A stretch of 15,419 bases of DNA from Rhizosphaericola sp047606825 (GTDB lineage Bacteria; Bacteroidota; Bacteroidia; Chitinophagales; Chitinophagaceae): NCBI GenBank assembly GCA_047606825.1, contig JASGDY010000032.1, forward strand, positions 1 through 15,419, in the 5' to 3' direction. The position numbers were made by a program, and so were the translations under genes. Below the pieces are notes generated by a model. The model was not told where the DNA came from. It did no database searches and saw only the letters and a program-made list of their open reading frames with translations. This document shows, in pieces, positions 1 to 9,425 of the stretch. Within the stretch, counting starts at the first letter, position 1. Each line of letters begins with the position of its first letter.

Positions 1-305
1 AGCATCGACAGCATCGGAACTATCTTTTAATATATAGAACAGTTTTAATCAATACGACAACGTTCTTCCTTTTCCCCTTTGAATTTTCAATTATAAAAGT
101 AAATGGATATTTAATAAATATTAAACAAAATGTAAATATATCTAGTATTGATTACCATTTGATTATATTTTTTAAAAAACACTAACAATTGTTTAGGATT
201 TCCTTATCTTGCATGCTAAATCGATTGTGCCAACATCGATTACTACATCCGTCTATCACCTCTCTGCCCTTATTAAACTATTTGTTCATTTAAAATTGTA
301 ATGCT
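1..305. other. Upstream region of the SusC/SusD operon, no gene seen
   Basis: This AT-rich stretch holds no credible reading frame. It should contain the promoter of the SusC gene, but I found no exact TAnnTTTG box with a suitable upstream TTG. The only structured detail is two copies of ATCGAT at 220-225 and 235-240, separated by nine bases. They could be a regulator site, but a six-base palindrome occurring twice is weak evidence. Whatever gene lies to the left is outside the window. Confidence 0.5.
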
Positions 306-3281
306 ATGTGTATTAAAAATCGAAGATTATTACTATTGTTAGTTAGTTCTCTGTTGGCGTTGTCGCGACCTATGTTGGCGAATGCCCAGGAGGGTGGCGT
401 TATCAAAGGTCAGGTACATTCCGAAAAAGGATCGCCCATAGCAGGTGTATCCGTCGTTTTGCGGTCTGCCGACGGCAAGGTTACCAAAAGTGCAGAGACC
501 GATTCCTTGGGTAATTTTTCTTTTCCAGGTTTGGATGCTGCATTGACGTACATACTTGATTTTGCCGATGTCAACTACCAAAATCAAACGAAACCTGACC
601 TTTCCGCTAATCAGACCGTCGATATCAGCCTCAGGGCGAAAGAGGGCGACTTGGACGAGGTCGTGGTTGTCGGTTACGGTACGCAGAAAAAGAAGGAGTT
701 GAGTTCCGCCATCGTCTCTGTCAAGTCCGAAGACTTTAATGCCGGCGGAGCCAGAAATGCGATGGATCTGATTCAGGGAAAGGTGGCGGGATTGACCATC
801 ACCCGTACTTCGAGCTCTAATCCTAACTCGTCTCCTTCCATTCAATTAAGAAGTGTGGCTTCCATCAATGGATCCAACAGCCCTTTGGTTGTCATAGATG
901 GCATTCCTGGGGGAAATCTGGACTTGTTGCAGCAGAGCGATATCGAGTCTATAGATGTTATCAAGGACGGTTCTGCCGCTGCTATTTATGGCACGAGAGC
1001 CAATGGAGGCGTGATCTTGGTCACAACTAAGAAAGGCAGCAAAGATGGTAAATCCACCTATGATTATGCGGCATGGGCAAGAAAAGATTTCTTGTATAGG
1101 TATCCCAAAGTGATGACTGCTGCCCAGTACAGGGAAAAAATTGATGAAGGGGTCATTGACGAATCAAATGATGAAGGTGCGTCTACCGACTGGTTCGACT
1201 TGTTGATCAATCACCACAATTTTAGCCAATACCACAATATGGCGTTAAGCGGTGGGAACGCAAAAAACAATTATCGAGCCAGCATATATTGGTCCAACTA
1301 TGAAGGCATTGCCAAAGAAAATTCCCGGATGCAGTACGGTGGTCACCTGACGGTAAACCATACGGGTTTCAAGGATCGTCTGGTGACACAGGTCAATTTG
1401 ATGATGAACTATAACCGTGCTAATCTGCTGGGCGGTTCCAACTGGGAAGATGCGCTTTTTAAGGACAATCCTACACAAAGTCCTTATGACACTTCCAACA
1501 TAGGCGGTTATTGGGTCGATTCCCAGATAGAAAACCCCGTTTCTTTATTGGCACAGCAAACCAGCAAAAGGGATCAGCAGACCAGTATTGCCCAGTTTGC
1601 CTCCACTTTAAAGATTGCCCAAAGCTTGAGTGCTAAGATTAGCGGGTCCATCCAAAGAAATCAGTACAACGACAACCAATATAAACAACTGTACTCCAGG
1701 GCATCTCAGCTGGACACGGATTATCCCGATGGCGGTTATGCCTATAAGGGCAGTTATTTGTCCTCGGATTATCTGTTGGAGCCAACCATAGAATACAATT
1801 CACATTTCTCGGAAGACCACTCCATTTCTGCTGTCGGTGGCTATAGCTATCAATACCATGAAGACGAAAGCTATACGGCAAGCAACAAGGGTTTCTCCAA
1901 TGACGAGGAAGCCGAAAATGACCTCAATGCCGGCATCGCCCTTGCCAATGGAAAGGCTTCTATGTCGAGCAGCAAGTACGCCAATAAACTGATTGCCTTT
2001 TTTGGGAGACTCAACTATGCTTACAAGGGCAAATACATGGCTACTTTTATCCTGAGACATGAGGGGTCCACACGCTTCGGAACGGATAACAAATGGGGTA
2101 ACTTTCCCGGCGCTTCGTTGGCATGGACTGTCTCCCAGGAATCGTTTATGAACAATGTCAGTTGGGTCAATTTCCTAAAACTTCGTGCAGGCTTTGGTAT
2201 CACGGGTAACCAGGATTTTGATAATGGTGTATCCCAAGTCACTTTGGGAACGGGTGGGTATTATTTGTTTCCTGACGGTAGTTGGCAGCAAACTTATGGC
2301 CCCAACAAAAATGCCAATCCCGACCTAAGATGGGAAAAGAAGTCAGAAATCAACATCGGTACGGACTTTAACCTGTTTAACAATAGACTGACAGGGTCGT
2401 TTGATTGGTTCAATAGATACACCAAAGATTTGGCTATTAGTGCGACCGTATCCCAACCTGCCAATGTGGCCAGTACGACCTACTTAAATATCGGAGCACT
2501 TGGCTCTACGGGTGTGGAGTTGGCTTTGGGATATAAAGCGATCGATTCCAAGGACTTCGGTTGGCAGATTAACGCAACGGCTTCACACGCTACGACAAAG
2601 CTAAAAAAATACACCGCAGGCAACTATCTGGAAGAAGGCAGTATTGGAGGATATGGTGATTTGGGAGATGCTATCCGTACGTATGAAGGAGGAAAGGTTG
2701 GTCAGTTTTATGGAAAAAGATATGCAGGTCTGGCCGACGACGGTACATGGCTTTTCTATAGCAAAGACGGGGAGAAGGTGACATCTTCTACGGTTAATTC
2801 GGATGACTATACGTATATCGGTAATGGCGTGCCGAAATACTATGCGTCATTGTCCAACACGTTTACCTATAAGGCATTTTCATTGCGGTTTTCCTTAAGA
2901 GGTAAGTTTGGCTACGATATTTTGAACACTATGGATATTTCTTATGGCAACAAGGTGAGCCTGCCCTATAACGTTTTGCAGCGGACATTTACGGACTATA
3001 ACGATCTGAACGATACGTATCAATATTCTGATTTTTATCTCCAGAATGGAAATTTCCTCAAACTGGATGAGGTAACATTTAATTATAAGGTTCCCGTGAA
3101 GACTAGCTATATCAGGTACCTGAATGTATATGTAACGGCATCTAACATTGCCTTGATTACAAGTTATAAAGGCAACGATCCAGACTTTGTTGACGATACG
3201 GGTTTGGCTCCCGGAATGGATGCCAGAGGCGTGTATCCAAGCACGAGATCGTTCCTTCTGGGTGTGAACATTGGTTTCTAA
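306..3281 (+). CDS. SusC/RagA-family TonB-linked outer membrane transporter
   Basis: This 991-residue protein is an outer-membrane transporter that imports a ligand, typically an oligosaccharide or peptide, using TonB energy and a SusD partner lid. Residues 1-27 form a signal peptide ending ANA before Q28. Residues 32-110 are a carboxypeptidase-regulatory-like beta domain. Residues 117-128 are the conserved DEVVVVGYGTQK stretch that marks the TonB box region in this family. The plug follows, with VVIDGIPGG near 196-204, DGSAAAIYGTRANGG at 221-235 and VTTKKG at 239-244. The rest is the barrel, ending in aromatic SFLLGVNIGF. Length is normal for the family, and no extra N-terminal STN domain is present. 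The ATG at 306 is chosen because it gives the complete signal peptide. The SusD gene starts 18 bases after the stop, so the two are surely co-transcribed. The substrate cannot be told from the sequence. Confidence 0.96.
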   Translation: MCIKNRRLLLLLVSSLLALSRPMLANAQEGGVIKGQVHSEKGSPIAGVSVVLRSADGKVTKSAETDSLGNFSFPGLDAALTYILDFADVNYQNQTKPDLSANQTVDISLRAKEGDLDEVVVVGYGTQKKKELSSAIVSVKSEDFNAGGARNAMDLIQGKVAGLTITRTSSSNPNSSPSIQLRSVASINGSNSPLVVIDGIPGGNLDLLQQSDIESIDVIKDGSAAAIYGTRANGGVILVTTKKGSKDGKSTYDYAAWARKDFLYRYPKVMTAAQYREKIDEGVIDESNDEGASTDWFDLLINHHNFSQYHNMALSGGNAKNNYRASIYWSNYEGIAKENSRMQYGGHLTVNHTGFKDRLVTQVNLMMNYNRANLLGGSNWEDALFKDNPTQSPYDTSNIGGYWVDSQIENPVSLLAQQTSKRDQQTSIAQFASTLKIAQSLSAKISGSIQRNQYNDNQYKQLYSRASQLDTDYPDGGYAYKGSYLSSDYLLEPTIEYNSHFSEDHSISAVGGYSYQYHEDESYTASNKGFSNDEEAENDLNAGIALANGKASMSSSKYANKLIAFFGRLNYAYKGKYMATFILRHEGSTRFGTDNKWGNFPGASLAWTVSQESFMNNVSWVNFLKLRAGFGITGNQDFDNGVSQVTLGTGGYYLFPDGSWQQTYGPNKNANPDLRWEKKSEINIGTDFNLFNNRLTGSFDWFNRYTKDLAISATVSQPANVASTTYLNIGALGSTGVELALGYKAIDSKDFGWQINATASHATTKLKKYTAGNYLEEGSIGGYGDLGDAIRTYEGGKVGQFYGKRYAGLADDGTWLFYSKDGEKVTSSTVNSDDYTYIGNGVPKYYASLSNTFTYKAFSLRFSLRGKFGYDILNTMDISYGNKVSLPYNVLQRTFTDYNDLNDTYQYSDFYLQNGNFLKLDEVTFNYKVPVKTSYIRYLNVYVTASNIALITSYKGNDPDFVDDTGLAPGMDARGVYPSTRSFLLGVNIGF

Positions 3282-3299
3282 ACATTAAAAAATTGAAAG

Positions 3300-4970
3300 A
3301 TGAAAACGAAGAAATATATAATGTACATTTTGGGCATGTTGGTCATAGGTATATCAGCATGCAGGAAGTTGGATGAAACGTTATATTCAAGTATTCTTGC
3401 GTCTAACTATTATTCCAACGAAAATGAAGTGTTGTCCGCAGTCTTGAGGCCCTATACTCATACCAACGCGTGGGCGACAAGTTCCGGTCAGATAGGTTGG
3501 TGGCGTATAAGTGAGCTCGCCGCAGACCAGTTGGCATGGCCTCAGAAAGGAGTGGATGGATATGATGGTGCTAAATGGATCCGCTTGCACTATCATACAT
3601 GGATTGCAAACGACGATGACGTAACCAATCCATGGACATTGTTGTGGACGGGGCTTGGATATTGTACTTCCGCAATTGAAAATCTGAGTACCCGTAGTGC
3701 TAGCGACATGGGGATTGAGGAAGCGGACAGAGTTAGTTATATCGCCGAAATGAAGATGCTGCATGCATTTTATTATATAAGAATCATGGATTTGTGGGGC
3801 AATGTGCCCTGGGTAACAAGTACCTCGGTGGAAAACCCGGCAACGGTATCCCGGGCAGTTATTTTTGATTCGGTTGAAAATGAGATCAAGGCAAATATCG
3901 ACGCGATGCCAGAGATGACTTCTTCGAATGTTGGACGTCTTACCAGGGCCGGAGCGTACGCTATGCTGGTAGAACTCTACCTAAACGCGGAAGTATGGTC
4001 TGGTACTGCGCGTTGGGCTGACTGTATCACAGCATGTGATTCCCTGATTAGCGGCAATATGGGTGGGGTTGTCGGCAACCTAACGCTGGACTCCACGGTG
4101 TTGCAGACGTACAAGCCAAGTAACAGGACGACTTCGCAGGAACAGATTTTTAGCATTGTGTATAACTACCAGACAGCCAGCTTCAATACCAATTTTCCTA
4201 GCGACTTCTACCATTTTCATCAACAATACATTTACGGAGGTACGGTTAACGGTAATAACGGTATCATTGTCGTTCCGGGAGTATATTCAACATTTGACGA
4301 TGCGGATTTAAGAAAGAAAAATTGGTTCTTTGTGGGGCCGATGTGGTATTATAATTCAACGACAGGAGAAGACAATGCCGATACGACACAACCTGTTGAG
4401 GGATATAGGGAATATACGGGTAAGCAGTTGGTGTTTGTCGACGCAATAAAAAGATATTCTGAATTGTCCTCTGGAGCGTCAAGCGCAGACTCTGCTGCAT
4501 TGACATCGGATATGACCCATGGGGAAGAGAGTAGTGGTGTGCGCTTCAACAAATACAAGTTGGGGGCTTCCGACGATGACAATTATCGAAGTACGAGTTG
4601 GATCATTTATAGGTTGACGTGGATTTATTACGCAAAAGCGGAGGCGTTGATGCGGCTTAATGGCAATGAAGCTACGGACGAAGCCGTTGATTTGATAAAT
4701 ACATGTAGGGAAAGGGATTTTGATGCGAGTGTATGGTCAGCTAAAAAATATACCACGTCCAACTTCACGATGGATTCCTTGTTGGCAGAAAGAGGAAGGG
4801 AATTTATATTCGAAGGTTATAGAAGGCAGGATATTATAAGGTTTGGTACATTCTTAACAGGTACTTGGTGGGATCATACGGCAACCAACGATGCTAATAA
4901 GTTGTTGTTTGCTATTCCGTCCACCCAATTGGCTCTCAATCCCAATCTTGTCCAAAATACAGGTTACTAA
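3300..4970 (+). CDS. SusD/RagB-family outer-membrane nutrient-binding lipoprotein
   Basis: This 556-residue protein is the surface lipoprotein that caps the SusC-like barrel and helps bind its ligand. The N terminus is a lipoprotein signal with lipobox ISAC, the acylated cysteine being C21. The body is the helical TPR-like SusD fold: an N-terminal part with the usual AWAxxxxQIGWWRISELAADQ-type region and a C-terminal part with RGREFIFEGYRRQDIIRFG near 496-514. It ends in the family signature, a proline-containing IPSTQLALNPNLVQNTGY. A short purine stretch GAAAG sits just before the ATG at 3300. Coupling to the upstream SusC gene is tight (18 bases). No glycoside hydrolase, peptidase or regulator follows, because the next gene is convergent. 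Family assignment is firm. The ligand is unknown. Confidence 0.95.
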   Translation: MKTKKYIMYILGMLVIGISACRKLDETLYSSILASNYYSNENEVLSAVLRPYTHTNAWATSSGQIGWWRISELAADQLAWPQKGVDGYDGAKWIRLHYHTWIANDDDVTNPWTLLWTGLGYCTSAIENLSTRSASDMGIEEADRVSYIAEMKMLHAFYYIRIMDLWGNVPWVTSTSVENPATVSRAVIFDSVENEIKANIDAMPEMTSSNVGRLTRAGAYAMLVELYLNAEVWSGTARWADCITACDSLISGNMGGVVGNLTLDSTVLQTYKPSNRTTSQEQIFSIVYNYQTASFNTNFPSDFYHFHQQYIYGGTVNGNNGIIVVPGVYSTFDDADLRKKNWFFVGPMWYYNSTTGEDNADTTQPVEGYREYTGKQLVFVDAIKRYSELSSGASSADSAALTSDMTHGEESSGVRFNKYKLGASDDDNYRSTSWIIYRLTWIYYAKAEALMRLNGNEATDEAVDLINTCRERDFDASVWSAKKYTTSNFTMDSLLAERGREFIFEGYRRQDIIRFGTFLTGTWWDHTATNDANKLLFAIPSTQLALNPNLVQNTGY

Positions 4971-5000
4971 TTTGTTTAACGTATAGTCGTTTTTTACGCA

Positions 5001-5044
5001 ATATGCTACAAGGTAAGCTTTTAGAAGCAGAACTTGTAGCGTAT
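5001..5044. terminator. Possible terminator hairpin between convergent genes
   Basis: Positions 5001-5012 (ATATGCTACAAG) pair with 5033-5044 (CTTGTAGCGTAT) as a 12-bp stem with one G-U pair. The 20-base loop can itself form a small hairpin (GCTT at 5017-5020 with AAGC at 5025-5028). It lies in the 98-bp gap between the SusD stop and the aspartate kinase stop, where a shared terminator is expected. There is no strong T run on either side, so intrinsic termination is uncertain. Confidence 0.35.
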
Positions 5045-5068
5045 TTAGTTATAGACAAGTTGTGTGGT

Positions 5069-6388
5069 TCACAAGCCAAACACACCTTTGTTGATGACTT
5101 GCAGCATGGGTAGTTTATATTCGTTCTTTACGAGGAAGGAGATGTTGTGCCGACTGCCGCCGTAACTGATCATGCGCACCGGTACGTCGTGGATGCTGTC
5201 AAATAACCGCATCAATACATCCGGTGTTTCTGCGATGTGGTTGCCTACCACGGAGACAATCGTCATGTCGCGATCTACTTCCACCAGACCAAATGGCTCT
5301 AGCTCCTGTACGATTTCTTTCAAAAATTCGTCGTTGTCGATAGTGACCGATACGGCGACTTCCGAAGTCGTGATCATGTCGATGGCTGTCTTGTATTTTT
5401 CAAACACTTCAAACACTTTTCGTAGGAAGCCATAGGCCAGCAACATGCGGCTGCTCTTGATTTTGATGGCGATGATGCCGTCTTTTGCTGCTACGGCTTT
5501 AGCACCGTGTGTATCAACGTTTTGTTGGATGGTCGTTCCTTTGGCCTCGGGGTCCATGGTATTGAGCAATTTGACGGGAACATGTGTCTGCTGTGCTGGC
5601 CAGATACATGTCGGGTGCAGGATCTTCGCACCGAAATATGCCAACTCCGAAGCCTCGTCAAAGCTCAGTTCTTCCACCGGCAAAGTCTTGTCCACCACAC
5701 GCGGGTCATTGTTGTGCATGCCATCGATGTCTGTCCATATTTCGCAGACGGAAGCCTGTAAGGCTGCGGCGATGAGCGATGCCGTATAATCGCTTCCGCC
5801 ACGTTTCAGGTTGTCCACCTCACCTCTGGCATTGCGGCAGATATAGCCTTGGGTGATGAATAGTTTTTGGTTCGGATGCTTGGCGAGTAAGGCTTTTAGC
5901 TTGTGTTCGATAACGGGGAGGTGTGGTTCGCCTTCCGTATCGACACTCATAAATTCCAGTGCAGGAATCAGCAAATGGTCGATATTTTTTTCTGCGAGGT
6001 ACAGGTCAAAAAGTTTGGTGCTCATTAGTTCGCCTTGTGCCAATATGTCTTTGGACAATGCTTCGCTGAACGATATTTTCAATATGATATGCAAAAACTC
6101 AAAATGCTCCCCGATAATCACCAGTGCTTTTTGGCGGTATTCCTCTGTTTGCAGAAGGTCGTGGATAAATTGCTTGTAATGTGCATATAGGTTATCTATC
6201 ACCTGTTGTGCGCCGTCCTTGTCATATTTGGCGAGCTTCTCGCCAATCTGTACCAATGCATTGGTAGTGCCGCTGAGGGCGCTAAGGACGACGATTTTGG
6301 CTTCGTCGTCGGTCGTGATCAGTTCTGCTACCTGAGACATACGTTCGGGTTTGCCTACGCTGGTGCCGCCGAATTTCATTATTTTCAT
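5069..6388 (-). CDS. lysC: Aspartate kinase, lysine-sensitive LysC type
   Basis: This 439-residue monofunctional enzyme phosphorylates aspartate, the first step toward lysine, methionine, threonine and diaminopimelate. The N terminus carries the KFGGTSV nucleotide-binding motif at residues 5-11. The catalytic core has RGGSDYTASLIAAAL near 196-210 and the WTDIDGMHNNDPRVV stretch at 218-232. The C-terminal third (about 303-439) is a pair of ACT domains. One contains GFLRKVFEVFEKY and ITTSEVAVSVTID (339-351), closely resembling the lysine-binding part of E. coli LysC, so feedback by lysine is likely but inferred. There is no fused homoserine dehydrogenase. The first ATG is at 6388, and M4 (6379) is an alternative just before KFGGTS. 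It stands alone, with ompA about 200 bases upstream behind a terminator. No clear promoter box was found. Confidence 0.94.
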   Translation of the reverse strand: MKIMKFGGTSVGKPERMSQVAELITTDDEAKIVVLSALSGTTNALVQIGEKLAKYDKDGAQQVIDNLYAHYKQFIHDLLQTEEYRQKALVIIGEHFEFLHIILKISFSEALSKDILAQGELMSTKLFDLYLAEKNIDHLLIPALEFMSVDTEGEPHLPVIEHKLKALLAKHPNQKLFITQGYICRNARGEVDNLKRGGSDYTASLIAAALQASVCEIWTDIDGMHNNDPRVVDKTLPVEELSFDEASELAYFGAKILHPTCIWPAQQTHVPVKLLNTMDPEAKGTTIQQNVDTHGAKAVAAKDGIIAIKIKSSRMLLAYGFLRKVFEVFEKYKTAIDMITTSEVAVSVTIDNDEFLKEIVQELEPFGLVEVDRDMTIVSVVGNHIAETPDVLMRLFDSIHDVPVRMISYGGSRHNISFLVKNEYKLPMLQVINKGVFGL

Positions 6389-6527
6389 CTAACTGTTTTT
6401 TTATTTGATGTAAAATCAAGGAGAGCGAAAATAAGTATTTAATTGAAAGTGGAAAGTTGAAAATCAGGGCAATCGTGTTCATTGGAGGATAGCATTGATA
6501 TTTTTTTATAATGATCATGGAAATAAT

Positions 6528-6556
6528 AAAAAAATAGCCTAACCATAAGGTTAGGC
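6528..6556 (-). terminator. Intrinsic terminator of the OmpA-family gene
   Basis: An 8-bp perfect stem, GCCTAACC (6537-6544) with GGTTAGGC (6549-6556), has the loop ATAA. Read on the minus strand it is followed by a T-rich tract (bases 6534-6528 are all A on the plus strand, extending into further A/T). It begins 28 bases after the stop codon of the OmpA-family gene. Confidence 0.85.
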
Positions 6557-6584
6557 CATTTCCTGTTTTGTTTGTCGATTAAGG

Positions 6585-8009
6585 TTAGAACAGTTTGAAT
6601 TCTACGCGGCGGTTCATCGCACGTCCTGTTTCTGTAGCGTTGGAAGCGATAGGGTTGCTTTTCCCAAAACCTTCGGCAACGATCTGGGATTCATTGACAC
6701 CTTGGCTTACCAGGTAGTCCTTGACGGCATTAGCACGTTCTTTGGACAATTTCAGGTTGGCCGCCTGGCTACCGATGTTGTCGGTATAGCCGGACAGTTT
6801 CAGGTTGAAGTTTTTGGCTTTCAACACGTCTGCCAATTTGTCCAGGCTTGGTTTGGAATGGTCGCGGATGGTCGATTTGTTGAAGTCAAATTCCAGGTTC
6901 TTGACCGCTGCGGCTACCGTAGCTTCGTCTTCTTTGGTGATGACTCTTTCCTGTTTGATAATCGTGTTGGTGATTGTCAACGGGCAACCGGAGCCGTCCA
7001 CTTTGGTGCCTTGCGGCGTGTTGGGGCATTTGTCGAACAAGTCGGCAACGCCGTCACCGTCTGAGTCTTGTTTAGCCGCGTCCACCTGTTGTTGCAAGGC
7101 GGCGATGTCCGAAGCATGTTTCGCTTCCAAGGCTTGACGTGCTTGTTCTTCCTCGGCCAATTGCGCTTTCAGTGCAGCGTTTTTGTCCCACAAATCCTGC
7201 GCTAACGCATGTGCCGGATTGTGCTGGATCAACTGTGGTTTGTTTTTCGCACCCAATGCAAATTCCAAACCTAAGTTCAACTGGGAGAATTGGTCACGGG
7301 AATCATAGCCTGCGCCGGAAACACCGTCGAAATCCTTGGCGTTGACCAAGTTGATTTTATAGTTCAGGTCAAGATTGACTGTATTGGACAAAACAAATTT
7401 TGCCCCCAGGCCGACCGGCAGGTAAAATTCGTTTCTGTATGATTTGCCACCTTCGGTTGGGACCAACGAACCATTGTTTTCGGTCTTGAAGCGCATGGAA
7501 CCACCACCTGCCGTGATATAAGGAATGAAGGCTGTCTTGCCGTGCAGCCAGTTGACCGCACCGAAATTGAACTGCGCGTTCATGGACACTGCCCAGTCGA
7601 TGGTCGTTTTGAAATCTGTTGCTGGAGACGCGCCGCCACGGTCAGAGCTGGTCAGGTCCTGGCTGGCTTTCACTTTGCCCTTTACGGTGCCGCGCATGAA
7701 GTCAGCCTGCAACGCGAAGTTGTGTGCCAACTGTTTTCTGATGTAACCCCCATACAGCAGGTCCACTGTCTTCGGGTTGAAGTTGTTGTAATAATAGCCT
7801 GTTCCGTTGGGCAAGCCAAATGGTGCGGAGCCGCCGCCATAAACGCCAAAAGACCATGTACGCATACCTTGCACACCGGAGAAAGGTATGACACGTCCTT
7901 GTTCGGCAGCATTGAGGGAATCAGAGGTAGCACTTTGAGCTGATGCAGCTCCTGCGATGATGCTTGCAACCGCAGTCATCATCGCCTGTTTTCCAAATGT
8001 AACTTTCAT
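6585..8009 (-). CDS. OmpA-family outer membrane protein with type 3 repeat and coiled coil
   Basis: This 474-residue protein probably spans the outer membrane and anchors it to peptidoglycan. A signal peptide ends at AASA (residues 21-24). Residues about 50-255 alternate like an eight-stranded beta barrel (GVYGGGSAPFG, FIPYITAGGGSMRF, LNLGLEFALG). Residues about 268-313 are a charged, alanine-rich predicted coiled coil. DSDGDGVADLFDKCPNTP (315-332) is a thrombospondin type 3 calcium-binding repeat ending GSGCP. Residues about 368-474 are the OmpA C-terminal domain, with D410 in GYTDNIG and R425 in LSKERA. Their 15-residue spacing equals that of the peptidoglycan-binding Asp/Arg pair of E. coli OmpA. 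It is monocistronic by its terminator. A -7-like TATCGTTTG upstream has the wrong spacing, so no promoter is called. The start at 8009 gives a normal signal peptide. Confidence 0.93.
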   Translation of the reverse strand: MKVTFGKQAMMTAVASIIAGAASAQSATSDSLNAAEQGRVIPFSGVQGMRTWSFGVYGGGSAPFGLPNGTGYYYNNFNPKTVDLLYGGYIRKQLAHNFALQADFMRGTVKGKVKASQDLTSSDRGGASPATDFKTTIDWAVSMNAQFNFGAVNWLHGKTAFIPYITAGGGSMRFKTENNGSLVPTEGGKSYRNEFYLPVGLGAKFVLSNTVNLDLNYKINLVNAKDFDGVSGAGYDSRDQFSQLNLGLEFALGAKNKPQLIQHNPAHALAQDLWDKNAALKAQLAEEEQARQALEAKHASDIAALQQQVDAAKQDSDGDGVADLFDKCPNTPQGTKVDGSGCPLTITNTIIKQERVITKEDEATVAAAVKNLEFDFNKSTIRDHSKPSLDKLADVLKAKNFNLKLSGYTDNIGSQAANLKLSKERANAVKDYLVSQGVNESQIVAEGFGKSNPIASNATETGRAMNRRVEFKLF

Positions 8010-8329
8010 AGATAAATTTTAAGCTTGAATGTTGTTTTGACTTCAAGGTCTTATGTCTTGTTTTTAAAACATATTTCGGCTTAGTTGCAAACGATATGCC
8101 AATCGTTAACAGATAGGTATTGTTTGGTTAACAGAATGCTTTTTCCATATCCTGTACATCCGCTGTTTATTTTCATGAACCTATATTGTTATATAAGAAA
8201 CAATTGGAAGTAATAGCCCATTATTATATACCCCCTGGATAAATCTGAACAATGCATTCAGGGAATGGCGGCAAGGTGCTTAGTTTCTTCAATGCACATT
8301 TTTATCCTGCGTTCGATATAATAAAACAA
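8010..8329. other. Intergenic region upstream of the OmpA-family gene
   Basis: This 320-bp stretch has no supported gene. It must carry the promoter and leader of the OmpA-family gene and the end of the dehydrogenase transcript. I found no exact TAnnTTTG box on the minus strand. The only pairing is a weak 5-bp one (CCCTG near 8234 with CAGGG near 8259), too short to call. Confidence 0.5.
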
Positions 8330-9421
8330 TTATTTCGAGTAGCTTATTTTTTTGGATATTTTCAATATTTCTGTGAGATTGTTTAGGTCTTCCACCAGAG
8401 TTTCGTGAAGCGGGATACCTATTCTTCTTCGTTCCGCTTCCAACAGCCTTTCGGGGTCGCCAGGAATCAATATTTTTTCTTCACCGCTTGGTTCGGCTTG
8501 CCTAAACCGTTGTATCCAGTTGTCCATCTGTCGTTTGAACTGTTCCGCAGGTTGGAATGCGTCGATGCGCATCGCTCCCAGAAAGTGTCCCAACCCTTTT
8601 CCCGGCATGTCGGCAGGCATCGGCACATACGGCGGGAAAGGCGGTGCCCAAGGACCATACGATGCGCCGCTCAATACGCCGGACAATATATCGACCATGC
8701 TGCCTAGGCAGTAACCTTTGTGGCTGCCGTGCGTCCTGTCGCTACCCAGTGGCAATAGGGCGCCTTTTCGTTTCAATATGGCAGCGTCCGTTGTCGGTGC
8801 ACCGTTTTCGGTCTGGGCCCAGCCTTGTGGAATGTCATCGTTGGTTCTCTGTGCGATTTCCAGTTTACCGTTGGCGGCAGCAGAAGTGGCAAAATCCGCC
8901 ACAAAAGGTGGTTGTGTCAGTGCCGGTACGGCAAGCGCTATCGGGTTGGTTCCCAACATCCTTTCCTTGCTGAAGGTTGGTGCGACCAACGCGCTGGCAT
9001 TGGTCATCGCCATACCGATCATGTCATGCGCCAAAGCCATCATGGCATGGTGTCCAGCAATACCGAAATGGTTGCTGTTCTGTACGCACACCCAACCGGT
9101 GCCGACGTTTTGGGCTTTCTGGATGGCGATTTCCATGGCGAAAGGAGCGGAGACAAGCCCCAATGCCGCGTCTGCGTCCAATACGGCGGTGGATGGTGTT
9201 TCATGGATGATTTTCATGTTGGGCGTACTGTTGACACGCCCGGCTTGCCACAGGCGGACATAACCCGAAAGCCTTGCCACGCCGTGGCTGTCCACACCGC
9301 GCAGGTCTGCCGCGACCAATGTCGTGGCGGCGGTATGTGCGTCTTTTTCCGTACAGCCTATCGTCCGGAATACTTCTTCCGTGAAATCGAGGAGCTCCCT
9401 GTAACCGACCTTCTTTTCCAT
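8330..9421 (-). CDS. Malate/L-lactate dehydrogenase family (type 2) NAD(P)-dependent oxidoreductase
   Basis: This 363-residue enzyme belongs to the Ldh_2 family, whose members reduce 2-oxoacids such as oxaloacetate, pyruvate, sulfopyruvate or oxidised ureidoglycolate with NAD(P)H. It is unrelated in fold to classical malate dehydrogenase. Visible family motifs are RGVDSHGVARL at 41-51 (H46), QNSNHFGIAGHHA at 114-126 (H118), LGTNPIALAVP at 156-166, VADFATSAAANGKLEIA at 174-190 and THGSHKGYCLGSMVDIL at 230-246. Near 253-288 is the YGPWAPPFPP...GLGHFLGAMRIDAF segment typical of the family. The reading frame extends upstream to a TTG at 9472, but the ATG at 9421 starts exactly at MEKKVGYREL, where homologs normally begin. 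The sequence CAAAGGTA at 9426-9433 puts a TACCTTTG box only four bases before this ATG. The exact substrate cannot be assigned. Confidence 0.9.
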   Translation of the reverse strand: MEKKVGYRELLDFTEEVFRTIGCTEKDAHTAATTLVAADLRGVDSHGVARLSGYVRLWQAGRVNSTPNMKIIHETPSTAVLDADAALGLVSAPFAMEIAIQKAQNVGTGWVCVQNSNHFGIAGHHAMMALAHDMIGMAMTNASALVAPTFSKERMLGTNPIALAVPALTQPPFVADFATSAAANGKLEIAQRTNDDIPQGWAQTENGAPTTDAAILKRKGALLPLGSDRTHGSHKGYCLGSMVDILSGVLSGASYGPWAPPFPPYVPMPADMPGKGLGHFLGAMRIDAFQPAEQFKRQMDNWIQRFRQAEPSGEEKILIPGDPERLLEAERRRIGIPLHETLVEDLNNLTEILKISKKISYSK

Positions 9422-9425
9422 GGGG

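Noticed and set aside
339..845. A 168-codon reverse frame inside the SusC gene
   Set aside because: It is a shadow of a strongly supported transporter gene with continuous domain structure on the forward strand.
6440..6470. GTGGAAAGTTGAAAA-like purine repeats, also near 14865 and 15185
   Set aside because: These are short, imperfect and low in complexity, and cannot be distinguished from AT-rich intergenic background here.
6282..6518. A 78-codon reverse frame overlapping the lysC start
   Set aside because: Its second half is lysC in another frame, and its first half is AT-rich leader sequence with no family features.
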